A program made the position numbers and the translations under genes. The notes below the pieces were generated by a model, which was not told where the DNA came from, did not search any database, and saw only the letters and a list, made by a program, of their open reading frames with translations. From positions 2,852,001 through 2,916,000 of the forward strand of contig BQMF02000002.1 in the NCBI GenBank assembly GCA_027922465.2: a stretch of DNA of 64,000 nucleotides, read 5' to 3'. The stretch is from Turritopsis dohrnii. Lineage: Eukaryota > Cnidaria > Hydrozoa > Anthoathecata > Oceaniidae. The number at the start of each line of letters is the position of its first letter. Position 1 is the stretch's first letter. Positions 12,408 to 24,100 of the stretch are shown here, piece by piece.

Positions 12408-13026
12408 CAGTTCGGGTCACTAGCTAAAATGTGCAGTAACTTCCCGATGAGGAAGTTCTTCCCGATATGTTAGTTTTTCGTCTACCCGATAGTGCAACGG
12501 CTACCCAATTTGATAGCAAATTCGAACTAAGTGGATCTGCGGAGCACAATACTTGTCAGCGCATTTTTCAACGACGATAAATAGATGCTGCACGAAAAAG
12601 AAGCTCATTTCACCAAAGACAAAATTTTTTTACCACGGCTGCCTGGAATCCACAAATCATTTTTGTGTTACACGTGCGGTGCGTGCTTCAGGAATGGCTG
12701 AAGAAAATAATACTTTACAAGTATCTGGTAATATTACCTAATTTCTGGCTGTATTTTTAAAGAAATTTAAACTGGAAAATTTCCGCGGAAAGGAAAGAAA
12801 AATAAATAATATATACTAGAATCGGATTGGTTTATAATGTTATGTTGAACTCGTTTCAACTGTTCCTGATATATCTGCACGCAGGAGCGGGAAAGAACAA
12901 AAGAATAATTAGCGAAAGAACCAATCACGTTTTTTCTTTGTAACTTTGTAAAATCGCCAAAACCCGATCGGGAAGTGACTTCCCGATAGAACAGTTACTG
13001 CACATTTTAGCTAGTGACCCGAACTG
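12408..13026. mobile_element. 619-bp MITE with 5-bp target duplication
   Basis: Inverted termini start CAGTTCGGGTCACTAGC and match over about 33 bases. Direct repeats agtgg flank it (12403-12407 and 13027-13031). The motif CTTCCCGAT recurs near both ends. No coding frame is supported. Confidence 0.85.
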
Positions 13027-13230
13027 AGTGGTGTGCCTTCGGCGGGCCTGGATGTTACTAAATAAATAGATAGATAGATAGATAGATAGATAGACTCGCA
13101 TGAATGACAAGAACCCAAACACCCGATGTATCGTCTATCCAATTTCCCTCACATGGCATGGGTCGACCCGGCACTATAATATGAAAAATTCACTCACGCA
13201 TAGTGAATCGCCGCTAAGGGGAATTGAACC

Positions 13231-16067
13231 CAGGCCTCGAAATTTCAAACTTTCACGTAAACTATACTTCGTTTCCTTCGTATTATATCAGTATCCAAAA
13301 CAATCGTTATCAATGTAGTTCATTAATGACTGGGTACCGCCATTTTGTTGGTTCTGGGAAATGATCGTTTCTGTATATATATTGTTACCGAAAAGTGCCA
13401 GCTGAGTGACGAATTAAAGTTAAATGAGTTAAAAGGTGTTGTTGTTTTCATTCGATTTGTCATTTTATTTCATTTTATGTCATTATCATCTCAGTGATTC
13501 AAATATTTTATCCTCTATAAAGCAGAAATGGGTACATTGCCGAATCCAGAAGTTTTTTGGGCATAACGTTTTCTTATATACTGAATGCATGGTTTAGTGT
13601 CAAACAGGCGAAATTTACAAATTTCATCAAGCAAAAATAAACAATGTGTTTGACTCTCTATTTTTACTTCCTTTTCTTCTTGTCATTGTATCAATATTTC
13701 AGAACTAGCCGGCAAGGCGGCGTCGCTCACATGCTCGCATGCGTTGACTTCACGAAAAATAAAATTAAGGAATTGGCAACCGAAAGTGTTACCATGTTGT
13801 AGAGCTCGTTAAACTGATCAAAAAAATGTATGGGATCATTCCGCTACGATCAACCGTTACAGAGATATCATTCTTCAAAGATTTTGATGACGTCACAGAC
13901 CCCTCCCAAAAAAATTAGACCCAAATTTTTCATCACCCCATCACCTGTATCGCGGACCCCAAAAAACGTCAGTTATCCCTAGAGGCAGATTCGAAATCAA
14001 ATATCAAATATCAGTTCAAGCCTCGAAATAGCGGTCGGACATCGGACATTGTCCGACCCAGACTCAAAATTGTCCGACTGAAATCAGTTCTGGCCTGACT
14101 TTTTGTCCGACATGTTTTCATGCGATAGTTTACTTCGCAAATACTGCCGTCGTTACTGTAAAGCAACAAAAAGTTAGGTCTGTAATGTTAAATTTTTCTT
14201 CAATTAGTCTTCCACGATTATATCGGAAATCAATTTAAGACTCACTGAAAAGGACTTGAATGATAATCTTTCGATCGATCAATTTCGAATGAAAATGAAA
14301 CGCATGTAGGTGACCTTAGAAAAATGTAATCTTTTTTAATTCATTCTACTGCACGTTTACGTCATAGCAGGTGTGTTGTTTATTAAAATTTTTCTTCTTT
14401 TCTATAAAGGCCAATTTTCACTGCGCGATATTAAATACTCTTCCAAATAATATACATCGTGGAAATATAGATAGCGGCGTTTCGATATTATTGGTGAAAA
14501 ACTCTGAAAAGTTACGAAACTTTCCTTTTGTGCATACAGTTGATCTTTCGTTTTAAGAAATAAAAATGCCAGGTGCTCAACGGATTAAATTCAATTCGAT
14601 TAAAGATTCATTCATTTCATTTGCGCAACTTTTTATCGTGGAAGATGGCCCATCCATAGAAGATTATGAGCCATCCAATGCCATAAAATTGTGGGTGGAG
14701 GAAAAGGACAGGTGACCAAATCAACGAAAGAGATCGCAGTATAAACCACGCACTGGTTTGAAACGGAAACTTGCCTCGCTAAGTGATTGTAGCTCGAGTG
14801 AAGAAGAGGCAGATGATACGTTTTTAAATGATTTGTTTGGCGATGATGATGAATATGAGGACTTCCTAGGTTTTTAATACGTCAAACCTTTAGTTTTTCC
14901 ATTTTTCTTTTGAATTTTGTTTCTTTGTCAGTGAGATGATTAATTCTGAAGTCGAAAGTTCTATTTATTGTGCTAAGGCAAACTCGAAAGTTCTATCGAA
15001 GAAAAAGCCGCGGTAACAGACTAATCTCTCATCAAAATAACATACTGTTTGTTGCTAAGTTGTTTTGATTTTTATTTTTCAAGCAAAAGTAATTTATTTG
15101 TGTTATCAACAGTTAATCAATTTTATATGTCAGAAAGTAATGGTTATCGGACATGTCCGACCAGATTTAAAATGTACCGGACATTTTGTCCGACTGTCCT
15201 CAAAAAATTATTTCGGGGCTTGCAGTTTAAACAATGGTTCCAAAAAAACCCAAATTTCATGATGTGTTATTTATTTTTTAAAACAATCAGTACAACAATA
15301 CACTCAAAACATAGAGAGAAAAAAACTTTTTATTAGCTAAAAAAATATTTTGTTTCATGATACTCTTTTTTTACCTATCGGTTTTTAAACATTTTGATTG
15401 CTCGAAAAAAAAGTTCACCCATCTCAAACAGTCAGGCAAGGATACGTTGGGATACACTGGCAAACCGAACATGCTATCACATTCTGCCACGGCTGCTTTT
15501 TGTCCAAAATGTTTAATCAGTTAGTTTCTTTGTATTTAGTTGATTTATTGTTTTCAAAGCCAAGTCAACGTGGAATATAAAACTAACACAATAATAATAA
15601 AAACAAAACGTTATTCCTATTAGTTCATCAGCCAAAAAAAGTCACGTTCGATTGGGTTTGCAATGTATTTGCTTCGAACTCACGTCGCACACAAAAAAAG
15701 AAATAATTTCGCTCACAACTCAATCTACCATTTTGCGTGACTTACAAACAGACAGACAAACAGAGAATCGGCTATTAATATATAGACTGCGAAGGTGAGA
15801 GATAATGTTCGATATCAATTCCCTTGAGAGCTTTCATCTCTGTATACGTTCGTTAAATAACCTTTAATCAGCAAACAAAACCCTTAAAAGCCCTTTAACT
15901 TAAATTTTTTGGGCACATTTTTTGGGCGCCCATAACGGTTCAACATTGTCAAAAACCCTCTGGATTTGCCACTGGGGTACTTTACAGAAACGGAAATGCG
16001 TTAGATGATGCTATCACTGTAATGATGTGGTAACGGAACAATTGTTCCAGTGAAATTTCGAGGCCTG
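13231..16067. mobile_element. Inverted-repeat element with 5-bp target duplication, hosting another element
   Basis: Perfect 16-base inverted termini (CAGGCCTCGAAATTTC) are flanked by gaacc on both sides (13226-13230 and 16068-16072). It interrupts the SINE and contains the 14017-15222 element. Termini resemble those of the inner element (CAAGCCTCGAAATA), so the two belong to related families. No clear transposase was found in the remaining 1.6 kb. Confidence 0.85.
14017..15222 (+). mobile_element. Inner inverted-repeat element with GTCGGACA subterminal repeats and a transposase-tail relic
   Basis: Inverted ends CAAGCCTCGAAATA / CAAGCCCCGAAATA with cagtt duplications (14012-14016 and 15223-15227). 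Both ends carry runs of GTCGGACA/TGTCCGAC. A plus-strand frame from 14,566 reads about 49 codons to a TGA, then stays open to 14,876 with a basic then strongly acidic, Ser/Asp/Glu-rich end (SSSEEEADD). That looks like the C-terminus of a decayed transposase. A relative of the left end is at 53981-54174. Confidence 0.75.
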
Positions 16068-16705
16068 GAACCCCAACCTCATGAATTCCGAGAGTGATAA
16101 CCACTATACTACCGCACCAGTACAGTAGTTTCTACTGAACAAATTCCACACAGATCGCATATAATCATCTTTTGGTTTCTGTATTTATTTGTTATAGTTT
16201 AGCAAGTATGTGTGTTTTATGTATTTAGTTTTAAGTCATAACATAAATCGTTCTCAGTGGTTTCAAAATTTGTGTGATCATCAAAAGCCAGTGAGGCGAG
16301 CGATTATAGCACCCAAAACGTTAATCCCTGCCTTATTTGTGGCATTCATCTTCTTTTTAACAGAAACAAGATTGGCTGCTGTAAGTCCGCAGTATTTGAA
16401 TGCTTTCAGTGCCATATCAAACCTTGATTGAGCCCCAGTAATTACAAGACTGTCAAAGGCTTTTTTTGGTCTTTGGGCAAAGTTTGGCAAAATGATTTAT
16501 ATGTAAGATTTTCTGATCAATAGATACAGCTTCATGAAAGTTGTTTGGCAGATTCCTTCTGATCATCCATCCATATTTTCTGACAAAAATGTGATGGTCC
16601 AGGTTAATAATTTTGTTGGACGAAGCAGAGTAGGTTTGGTTGGATTTACACTGGTGCCAACAAACACATTCAGAGTATGGCACCAGCAGTATTGAATGAG
16701 TTGTA

Positions 16706-17861
16706 CAGGCCTGTAAATAACTTTTTGTCCCTTGCTGGACACGATGTCCTATGTGCATCGTGTCCATGTCGGACATGATCATTTCATGTTGGACATGCTT
16801 TTCCAAGTTTCTTTTAGAGTGGTATCTGGGATCGTTCAGAAAGGTAAGATGATGATTGTTTTGCCGTAAAAATTAAAAGTGAGCGATTCAAAATAAAACT
16901 TGTGCACCCCGTCAAGTTAATTTAAAAATTTTTTTTGTTTGTCTCATCGTATCATCCCGTTTCACACTTTTTTGAAAATAAAATTCAGGAGGAGAGCGAC
17001 TCTTTTGCTTTTTCGATATGTCAAATTATAAAAAGAAAAACAATTGTTTCATTGATTAATCTTTTAACTTTTCAAATATAGTTTGATCTCTAATTAATAT
17101 GTTACCTGTAACAAAATAAAAATTAAAATAAACTGAGGTCAGAAAAAGAACAAAAAGGCAGGATTTCTTGTCTCCATTTATTTTCAAATTCAGCTTAGCA
17201 ACAAAAGAAAAAAACGTTCAGTTTTAAAAACGTGTTATAGGAAATGGTTCACATGCACAAATTTGGAAAGCAAAATATTTCCAGAAACTATTTCATATTT
17301 CTAATCTTCTAGAAGATGAGAGAAATCTTCATCATCACTAAAGTCCCAGTCAATTGCCGAAATTAGTTTTTCTTCCTTTTTCCTTTTCACAAAATTCTTT
17401 TATTAAGGTTAAGCACGTACCATAAACTTTTAATTGAATTAATTGAAATGACCTAGGCAAGGTGGGATGAAATTTCATCCCGGCTAACCGGGATCATGTA
17501 ATCAGCCCCTAAGTCACTTGTGAGATTTTTATATTGATAAAAATAGAATCTAGCCGACGGTTTCTACCTTGACTAAAAATAAGAACCTTTCATTCATTCT
17601 TATTTTCAAATCAGTGTAAACCAGGTTACTTGAAAATTTTAAACAGTAAACAAAATTAATAATTAATGAGTTTATATCCTGTATCTTATGACATTCGTTC
17701 TGCATACTTTTTATTCGTAGCATGTTAGAGATCAAACTGGCCGATAGAAACGGCGATAAATTCCTGTCGGACATCATGTCCGGCAGTACAAGATCTCATG
17801 TCGGACGCAGCGCATTTCTTGCCGGACAATGTCCGATGTCCGACGCTTATTTACAGGCTTG
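16706..17861. mobile_element. Inverted-repeat element with 6-bp target duplication and GGACATG subterminal repeats
   Basis: Termini CAGGCCTGTAAATAA / CAAGCCTGTAAATAA, with gttgta directly repeated at 16700-16705 and 17862-17867. Ends are rich in CGGACATG/CATGTCCG repeats. On the minus strand near 17,300-17,400 a short frame ends with a basic then acidic tail (WDFSDDEDFSHLLED, stop), again like a transposase C-terminus. Related to the elements at 13231 and 14017. Confidence 0.8.
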
Positions 17862-17972
17862 GTTGTAGGAAACTGCTAGTCTATGATGCAATTTATGGTA
17901 ACATTGCATACAGAGGGTAAAATCTTTCACCTTTCCTTTCTTGAAGCATTGGCTTGTTACAGGCCCGACATA

Positions 17973-19008
17973 GGGACTTTAAGATTTCGAAAACGGGAAC
18001 GGGAACTTCATAATATCACTTGACTGTGCATGCGTGAGGTGATTTCCATGAAATTTTGAAGTTCGCTCTGTTTGTTTGGAACGTGAAATCACACATTTTG
18101 AAGTTCTGAGAAAACGTGAACGCTCAAGGAAGAAAGATGGCTGAAACTGCTGAGCAAAAACCACTGAGCATTCCACTGTCATGGCGCTTACCATCTGCAG
18201 GTCCAAATAAGTTTGAAATTAGACCATTAGGAGCTATTACTGATTGAAACTTTATTAAATGTACTCTTTTGTGCCCATTATAAACAATACTCTGATTTTC
18301 GTTTGGTCTACATATAGGTCTTAGGGTTGCATTTATGAAACCCCAGCATTTGTTCAATGGGACATCACTTTCGTACACTATGTCTGCAAAGATTTGGAGA
18401 TTCTTAGGTGATAGCCAGGGCTGATTCATATCACTCAATAAATGTCTCCATCGGTCATAAATTAGGCTGAAAATATGATTGTTTATTATACAAAGTTCAG
18501 GTACAGGCCTAGCAAACCTGTTCCATATCTGAGTATCTGCAGGGATATGCATACCTTTTCAAAAAACACATAGTGCCTCGAGGCCACACACATTCGTGCC
18601 ATTGTAACAAATTATTCTCTCAGGGATTTCTAGGGTTGTTCTGAGAATTGGAATATCATCTTTATAATAGTGAAATTCAGCCAGACACTCATCTTCAGCT
18701 AGATTATTCAAGCTGAACTTCTCATACCTCCAGTATGGTAGACACAGATTAGAGGATTTTTCTTAATCCAAAAGTAGTAAAAATTCTTCATCATCAATAA
18801 TTTTATCATAATGAGCAAGGTGTAAAAACTCTTTTTTCTCCATTATTACTGTTTCAGTGTTTCAGGCTTCTAAGTTTGTTTACAATTTAATGCGCCATTA
18901 TGAAGTCGCGCACTTTCTTAATCCCCGTTATTACACATAACCAGAACGAGAACCTAACTACGGAACAGCGTTCCCGTTCCCGTCCCCGTTATGAAAACTT
19001 AAAGTCCC
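17973..19008 (-). mobile_element. PIF/Harbinger-like (ISL2EU-type?) DNA transposon
   Basis: Inverted ends GGGACTTTAAG with a further GAACGGGAAC-type inner repeat, flanked by TA on both sides (17971-17972 and 19009-19010). It carries the broken Harbinger-type transposase listed separately. A 2-bp duplication rather than the usual 3-bp TWA suggests the ISL2EU branch or a related lineage; this is inferred. Confidence 0.75.
18124..18843 (-). pseudogene. Broken Harbinger-type DDE transposase
   Basis: A minus-strand frame starting at 18,843 has an in-frame stop after about 26 codons (LLLLD, stop) and another after LEALCVF near 18,557, with signs of a frameshift just beyond it (the family pattern YAYPCRYSDM appears in a neighbouring frame). 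It then runs to about 18,130 through PVPELCIINNHIFSLIYDRW, a GFINATLRPICRPNENQ segment and YNGHKRVHLIKFQSV, which fit the DDE_4 nuclease of PIF/Harbinger transposases (usual GFIDGT...RP). The expected first catalytic Asp position reads Asn (FINAT). The 3' part is missing, so it is inactive. Confidence 0.8.
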
Positions 19009-19420
19009 TATTATTGGAAGACATTTTATTGGGATTTTGATGGCTACATTCTCCATTGTCCTAGAACTAAGGATTGCGCGAGAAGCCATCTCTTTACTTT
19101 TGTTGATGAATATTGTTTCGTTAAGTGTCTTATCATCCCAATCTACATGACCAAAGTACCATCAATGTTCCTTATTACAGGCAGCCTTATTACGGACATC
19201 AATCAAAGCATAGTTCCAACTGTCTGCAAATTAAAAACACGGCACATCCTGTACTGTCAACCAAACTGTAGTAAAACAAACTTCAACTTTATTTGAACGC
19301 TTGAAAATTACCAATATGCCCTTTGGAATTCATTTTTCTAAACTTTAAAGATTTCTTTTATAGACTGCTCTCTTGAGAACCGTGCCTATTTTTATAAGCT
19401 CTGTGTGTACAATAGTAGCC

Positions 19421-21160
19421 ATATTTAGGGATAAAAAATAATAATGGCCACCTCCGTCATAAAATATCAGTAATGTCATCATAAGGAACAGAGGGCTTCG
19501 ACAGGTTGAAAATTTATGTTTAAAAATGAGTTGAGGAATGAAAATGAATTTAGAGCATGCCTTTAGAAAGTTAATTATTCAAATAAATAAAGTTTTTGTA
19601 CGTCAATCACATTGGGGGAGGACACTTGTTAATGAGTATTGAAATATAGGCCATTATGTATGATTCTTCACGGCCCAATCTTCACGTGTTGCTGCTAATT
19701 GCTCTCTATTGCTCTGTTTCATGAAACATTTTAATAATATGATATATTATTATGTAGTGAACTTGGTAAGAGTGAATGTATGTTTTTTGTGACAAGAATC
19801 TTTGTTTACATTTTGATGTCCATAATAAGGAAGGCGGTATATCCTTTTTACTCTCCTCATGAGAGAGAAAGTATTTTGTGATATCCTCTGTATAATCAAA
19901 CATTTGTTGACATGTTTAAACTCATAACTGCTTTCAAGAGATGCCTGGCATTGACTGTCCACTCCTTGGTGTTGTGGCTATTCCACTGATTACGTAGAAG
20001 CAATTGTAAGTGCAGCTCAGTTGAATATTCATGGTGCCACACCAAGACAGAAGCCATCATCACAAAGAACTTGTATAGATTATCTCAACAGTGATGAGTG
20101 TCAGAAAACAACAAGTTGCTATCCATGATTCAAGATCATGGTCAACCTATTCAAACATTTGCCGGAAAAGTTAAAGGCAAAGCCCAAGTTTGTGTGGTTG
20201 CAAAACAATGTACAAGTGCAACAATAAGAATGTGATTTTTGCTTGAAATGTAAACTTTATGATGACCATGTTTTTATAACACTAAATATTTGGTTGTCTT
20301 CGGGATGAAAGGAGAAAGTATAAAATGACAATGCTCTAGGAGTATTGTACTACCATTCATTCACAGTTTTGTAAGATTTCTTAGAAGCAAAGCTCATAGT
20401 ATCAGAAAGTGCTTTAATAGAAAACATAAAACTTTTAGTCTATGCTAATGATGTTGTCATCTGACTTTTAATTTTAGGGAAAATTACCCAAGTTAGATGA
20501 CCTTATTTTTATTTCTATTTTGTTTGATTGTGTTTCGAATGGGAGATATTTCTTATGTACAATTTCATTAGGAGCAAATTGCAAATTTTACACCTTTTTT
20601 ATTAATGATTTAAATGCATTTGTTAAGCGATCAAACAGGTAGACCTTTTTCGGAACATAGGGCACAGCAGATCTTGCCTCGCTTTCAAACTATATAATAA
20701 TGGCATTTGTGTCATTTTTGAAAAGAAATGATACCCAAGGGGAAAGTCTTACACAAACTTTTTTATATAATTCTTAATTACATAAGTAATTCAAAATGTT
20801 TAAAATGAGACAAGAACTGCTGTGACGTAATTTCTGAAAAGGTTTATTATTGTTATAATGCAGTGTCACATTGTCACATCAAATATTTGTGGGCAATTTT
20901 GACCCTGGCAATTTTGGCAATAACACTGACCAATAAGTACTATTCTTGTCTGTTGCCAACCTGTAATTTTTATCTAAAACATCTGCAGAACTTAAGTGTC
21001 AGCAAAATTACACAAATTGAGAAGATAAATATCATCAGTTGTAAAAACAGAAACAATACCAGAAACATGAAGTTACGTGGAATGTGACACTGTGACAATT
21101 ACTAGATTAATCATAACATAATGATGTATCATTGTTATCACCTTTTGACTTCTTAGCACT
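19421..21160. other. Intergenic region upstream of GANAB
   Basis: No gene is supported. Around 20,090-20,240 a plus-strand stretch reads LLSMIQDHGQPIQTFAGKVK followed by Gly, Ala and Val-Cys residues, which resembles the gag region of LTR retrotransposons. It is short and broken, so I rate it tentative. The rest is AT-rich sequence without clear repeats. The last few hundred bases should contain the GANAB promoter; no diagnostic motif stood out. Confidence 0.4.
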
Positions 21161-24100
21161 ATGTTAAATAAAATTAACTGGCAGGTTTTCTACCTTCTCT
21201 GTCAAATTCATGTGGTGTTTGTCGTTGACCGAGGAAACTTTAAAACTTGTGAACAGAGCAGTTTTTGTAGGTAAGGTCAATTTCCATGAAATTCATTGCT
21301 TTTTATTTCTATTGTTTGTAGTGAAAAATTCAGATTTTATGAAAACAGCTCGTTTTGCAGGCAAGTATTCAATATAAGAATTTGTCGTTGCTTCATTGTA
21401 TCAAAGGGAACCAATAATGCTTCTTCCTTTCCTAAAGTAATGACTAGTTAAAAGAGTTTTGATTGGAAGCAACAAAAACTAGATAGTTCGGGTTGCCGAT
21501 GATGCTTGTTTATCCTCTATTCTTAAATGAGGAATATCAAAATGACAAATGTGATTTGAATTTATGTTTCTAGACGTAACCGTGCTATTCAACCTGGGGC
21601 GTCTCCTTTTGCCATTTTGCCAGATACAGTAAAGTTTGAGGTTGCTAGTATATCATGCGACGTTTTCAATTCAAATACAAATGTCTCCTTTAAATTGACC
21701 ATTGATACATTGGAAGGAAAGACTGCTAGAATTCGTATGACTGAAGTGAGTCCAATACGGCCGCGATATTTCGTACAAGACTCGCTAATAAGGGAGCCAC
21801 ATCTTGTTAAGTGAGTTGGGAATATTTTTTGTTGTTTATTTTTCAAGTAGTAACAAATTATACTGTTCTGTCCAGTAGAAACTTATGTACATTCATTTGA
21901 AAATAATGTCTGTTTATCTTGAACAAATTTTAATGGTTCTGTTTTCCTAGATATCATACAGAAGCTTCAGATGATAAAGGATTCAAAGTTAAACATGAAG
22001 AAAACTTAATAGTTGTGACATATAAACCACTCAAAATAGATTTTTATGACAATCAAGGTGTATTGATAATCTCTGTAAACAACAAAGGTCTCCTCAATTT
22101 TGAGCATTACCGAAATAAAATGTAAGATTGATTTGATACGATAAGAGTTGTTATGACATGTATAGGTTCTAAGTTTCTATCAAAATCAATGGTTATCTGT
22201 TAGTATTAAAGCTGATGAGAAAGCTAGTGAAGAAGCACCTGCTGAAAACAGCGATACTGATGATAAACCAACTGAAGAAGAGGAGAAAGCTGATGAAAAT
22301 GTGGTAAACTATTTAGAAGCAATTATTTATAAGCATAAATAGTGATCGTTAATTGTAAGATTCGGATTTAAATGAATTGATCGACTGTTAAATGATGTGT
22401 GACTAGAGCCAAGTCTACCAATTAGACAATGTGCTATTTTTAGAACGTCTTTGATAATAATTACTATTATGGTGTCACATAATAATTATAGGATAATCCT
22501 CAGGTAGCTGCTGACGATGAAAAGGATATGTGGGAAGAAGATTTTAAAGAACACCATGATTCCAAACCATACGGTTCGTTTGTTTTTGAAACTTGAATTA
22601 TAGGTTTTATTATAGTTTTCTGTACATTTCCTTTCTGTTATGTCAGATTGCTTCAGCTTTTGAAACAGTTTCTTGCTGCATCCGTTTGAGGTCCTTGTTA
22701 TTTAGTTCCAATTTTTGTGGAAAGTTTCAGCTACAATGGCAGCACTGCCTTATGCCCCTAAAGCACTCTTATACTTAGCAAAAAACATACCTGTTTCTAG
22801 TCTTACTTTATCAAACAATTGTGTTTTAAAACTAAACTGTACGGTGGTCAGTTTATTAAAAATAATCATTGCCAGAGAACAAGTGATTTATTCAAAACAA
22901 CGTGATATGGATTAATGTAGTCAAAGAAAAATTGTATTCAATGGTAATGTAAAAAGGAAAATGGAAAAAGATGGTAGAAGCTGTAACATAACAAACAATA
23001 GATTTTATGGCTTATGGAAACTTGATTGTGATATTTTGTAATAGTAGCCTCACATGTTACCTGAAGTTACTGTTTATGTTGTTTGAAGTTCCTACAAGAA
23101 TACAACAGTCAGTTTAAGTATTAATATTTTTCTATACCCTTCCCTGTTTTGTTATTTAGGACCTAGTTCGGTTGGCCTAGATGTTTCATTCACTGGCTTT
23201 GAACACGTGTATGGTATACCAGAACATGCTGATTCACTCTCACTGAAACATACTAAGTAGGTTTCCTATCTCATGATGCTCTCTAATTATACATGAGATT
23301 AAAGTACGTTTCAAATGAACTTGCACAGTTTTTATAAATGCTTGGCAAATTTGAGGGTTATGAGATATTTCAAAAATTCTTTTTGCACTGTGTCAAGCTT
23401 AACTAGCACTATTTCATGATATAAAAATTTGGAAGAATAATGAAAATGGAAGAAGAAAAACGAAGATGAAAAAAACGAGCTTTTTATAGAAAAGAGCAAA
23501 ACAGCTCATTTTTTTGTGAGACAAACTTCAATCTTTGATCGTTCAAAAGGCGAAATAATATTTCAAAAAAGTGAAATAGATCGCAAGACATAGTGCTTTT
23601 TAAGCTTGACACAGCGCAAAAAGAATTTTTGAAATATCTCATCATCTTCAAATTTGCCAAACATTTATAAAAACTGTGCAAGTTCATTTGAAACGTACTT
23701 TAGTTACACAGTAAGATTATTCATAGAAGTTCTTCTAACTTTGATACATTGTCATCCTTACATTAAGATTTTGTAAATGCTTAGTTTACTTTTATGTTTT
23801 AAAGAGATCTTGTTTACATTCCTCATTATACATGTGTTTTTATTATATTTTAGTGGTGGTGATCCTTATCGATTATATAACCTGGATGTATTTGAATATG
23901 AGTTAGACAACCCAATGGCATTGTATGGATCTATTCCTTTCATGGTTGCTCATAACGTACACAAAACAGCAGGTGTATTTTGGAATAATGCAGCTGAAAC
24001 ATGGATTGACATCTCATCTTCGAAATCAGTTCTCGGCACATTGATTTCATTTTTTAAAACACCTGACGTTCCAGAAGTCGACACACATTGGATGTCTGAA

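Larger units (their letters stand above)
13070..16124 (-). mobile_element. tRNA-derived SINE split by a transposon
   Basis: On the minus strand a tRNA-like head begins near 16,124: TAGTATAGTGG resembles an A box, and the T-arm/B-box segment GGGGTTCAATTCCCC is restored only when the element at 13231-16067 and one gaacc copy are removed. The body then continues from 13,230 down to a (TCTA)n tail at 13,070-13,095. A head, body and tetranucleotide tail is the usual SINE plan. The D arm pairs poorly, so it is a SINE rather than an active tRNA gene. Confidence 0.65.
16240..19420 (-). pseudogene. Decayed coding relic of unknown family, interrupted by two transposons
   Basis: Minus-strand segments 19,020-19,250, 17,868-17,970 and 16,240-16,700 read as one frame once the elements at 17973-19008 and 16706-17861 and their duplications are removed. 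The joined frame carries at least six stop codons but long protein-like stretches, for example NETIFINKSKEMASRAILSS and PKKAFDSLVITGAQSRFDMA. I do not recognise the family; a transposon-borne or retrocopied gene is possible. Confidence 0.5.

Noticed and set aside
16068..16124. Functional tRNA gene
   Set aside because: The T-arm is interrupted by a transposon and the D arm pairs poorly even when joined; it fits a SINE head.
20863..21087. 74-codon hydrophobic frame upstream of GANAB
   Set aside because: No homology recognised, no splice or promoter support; likely chance in AT-rich DNA.
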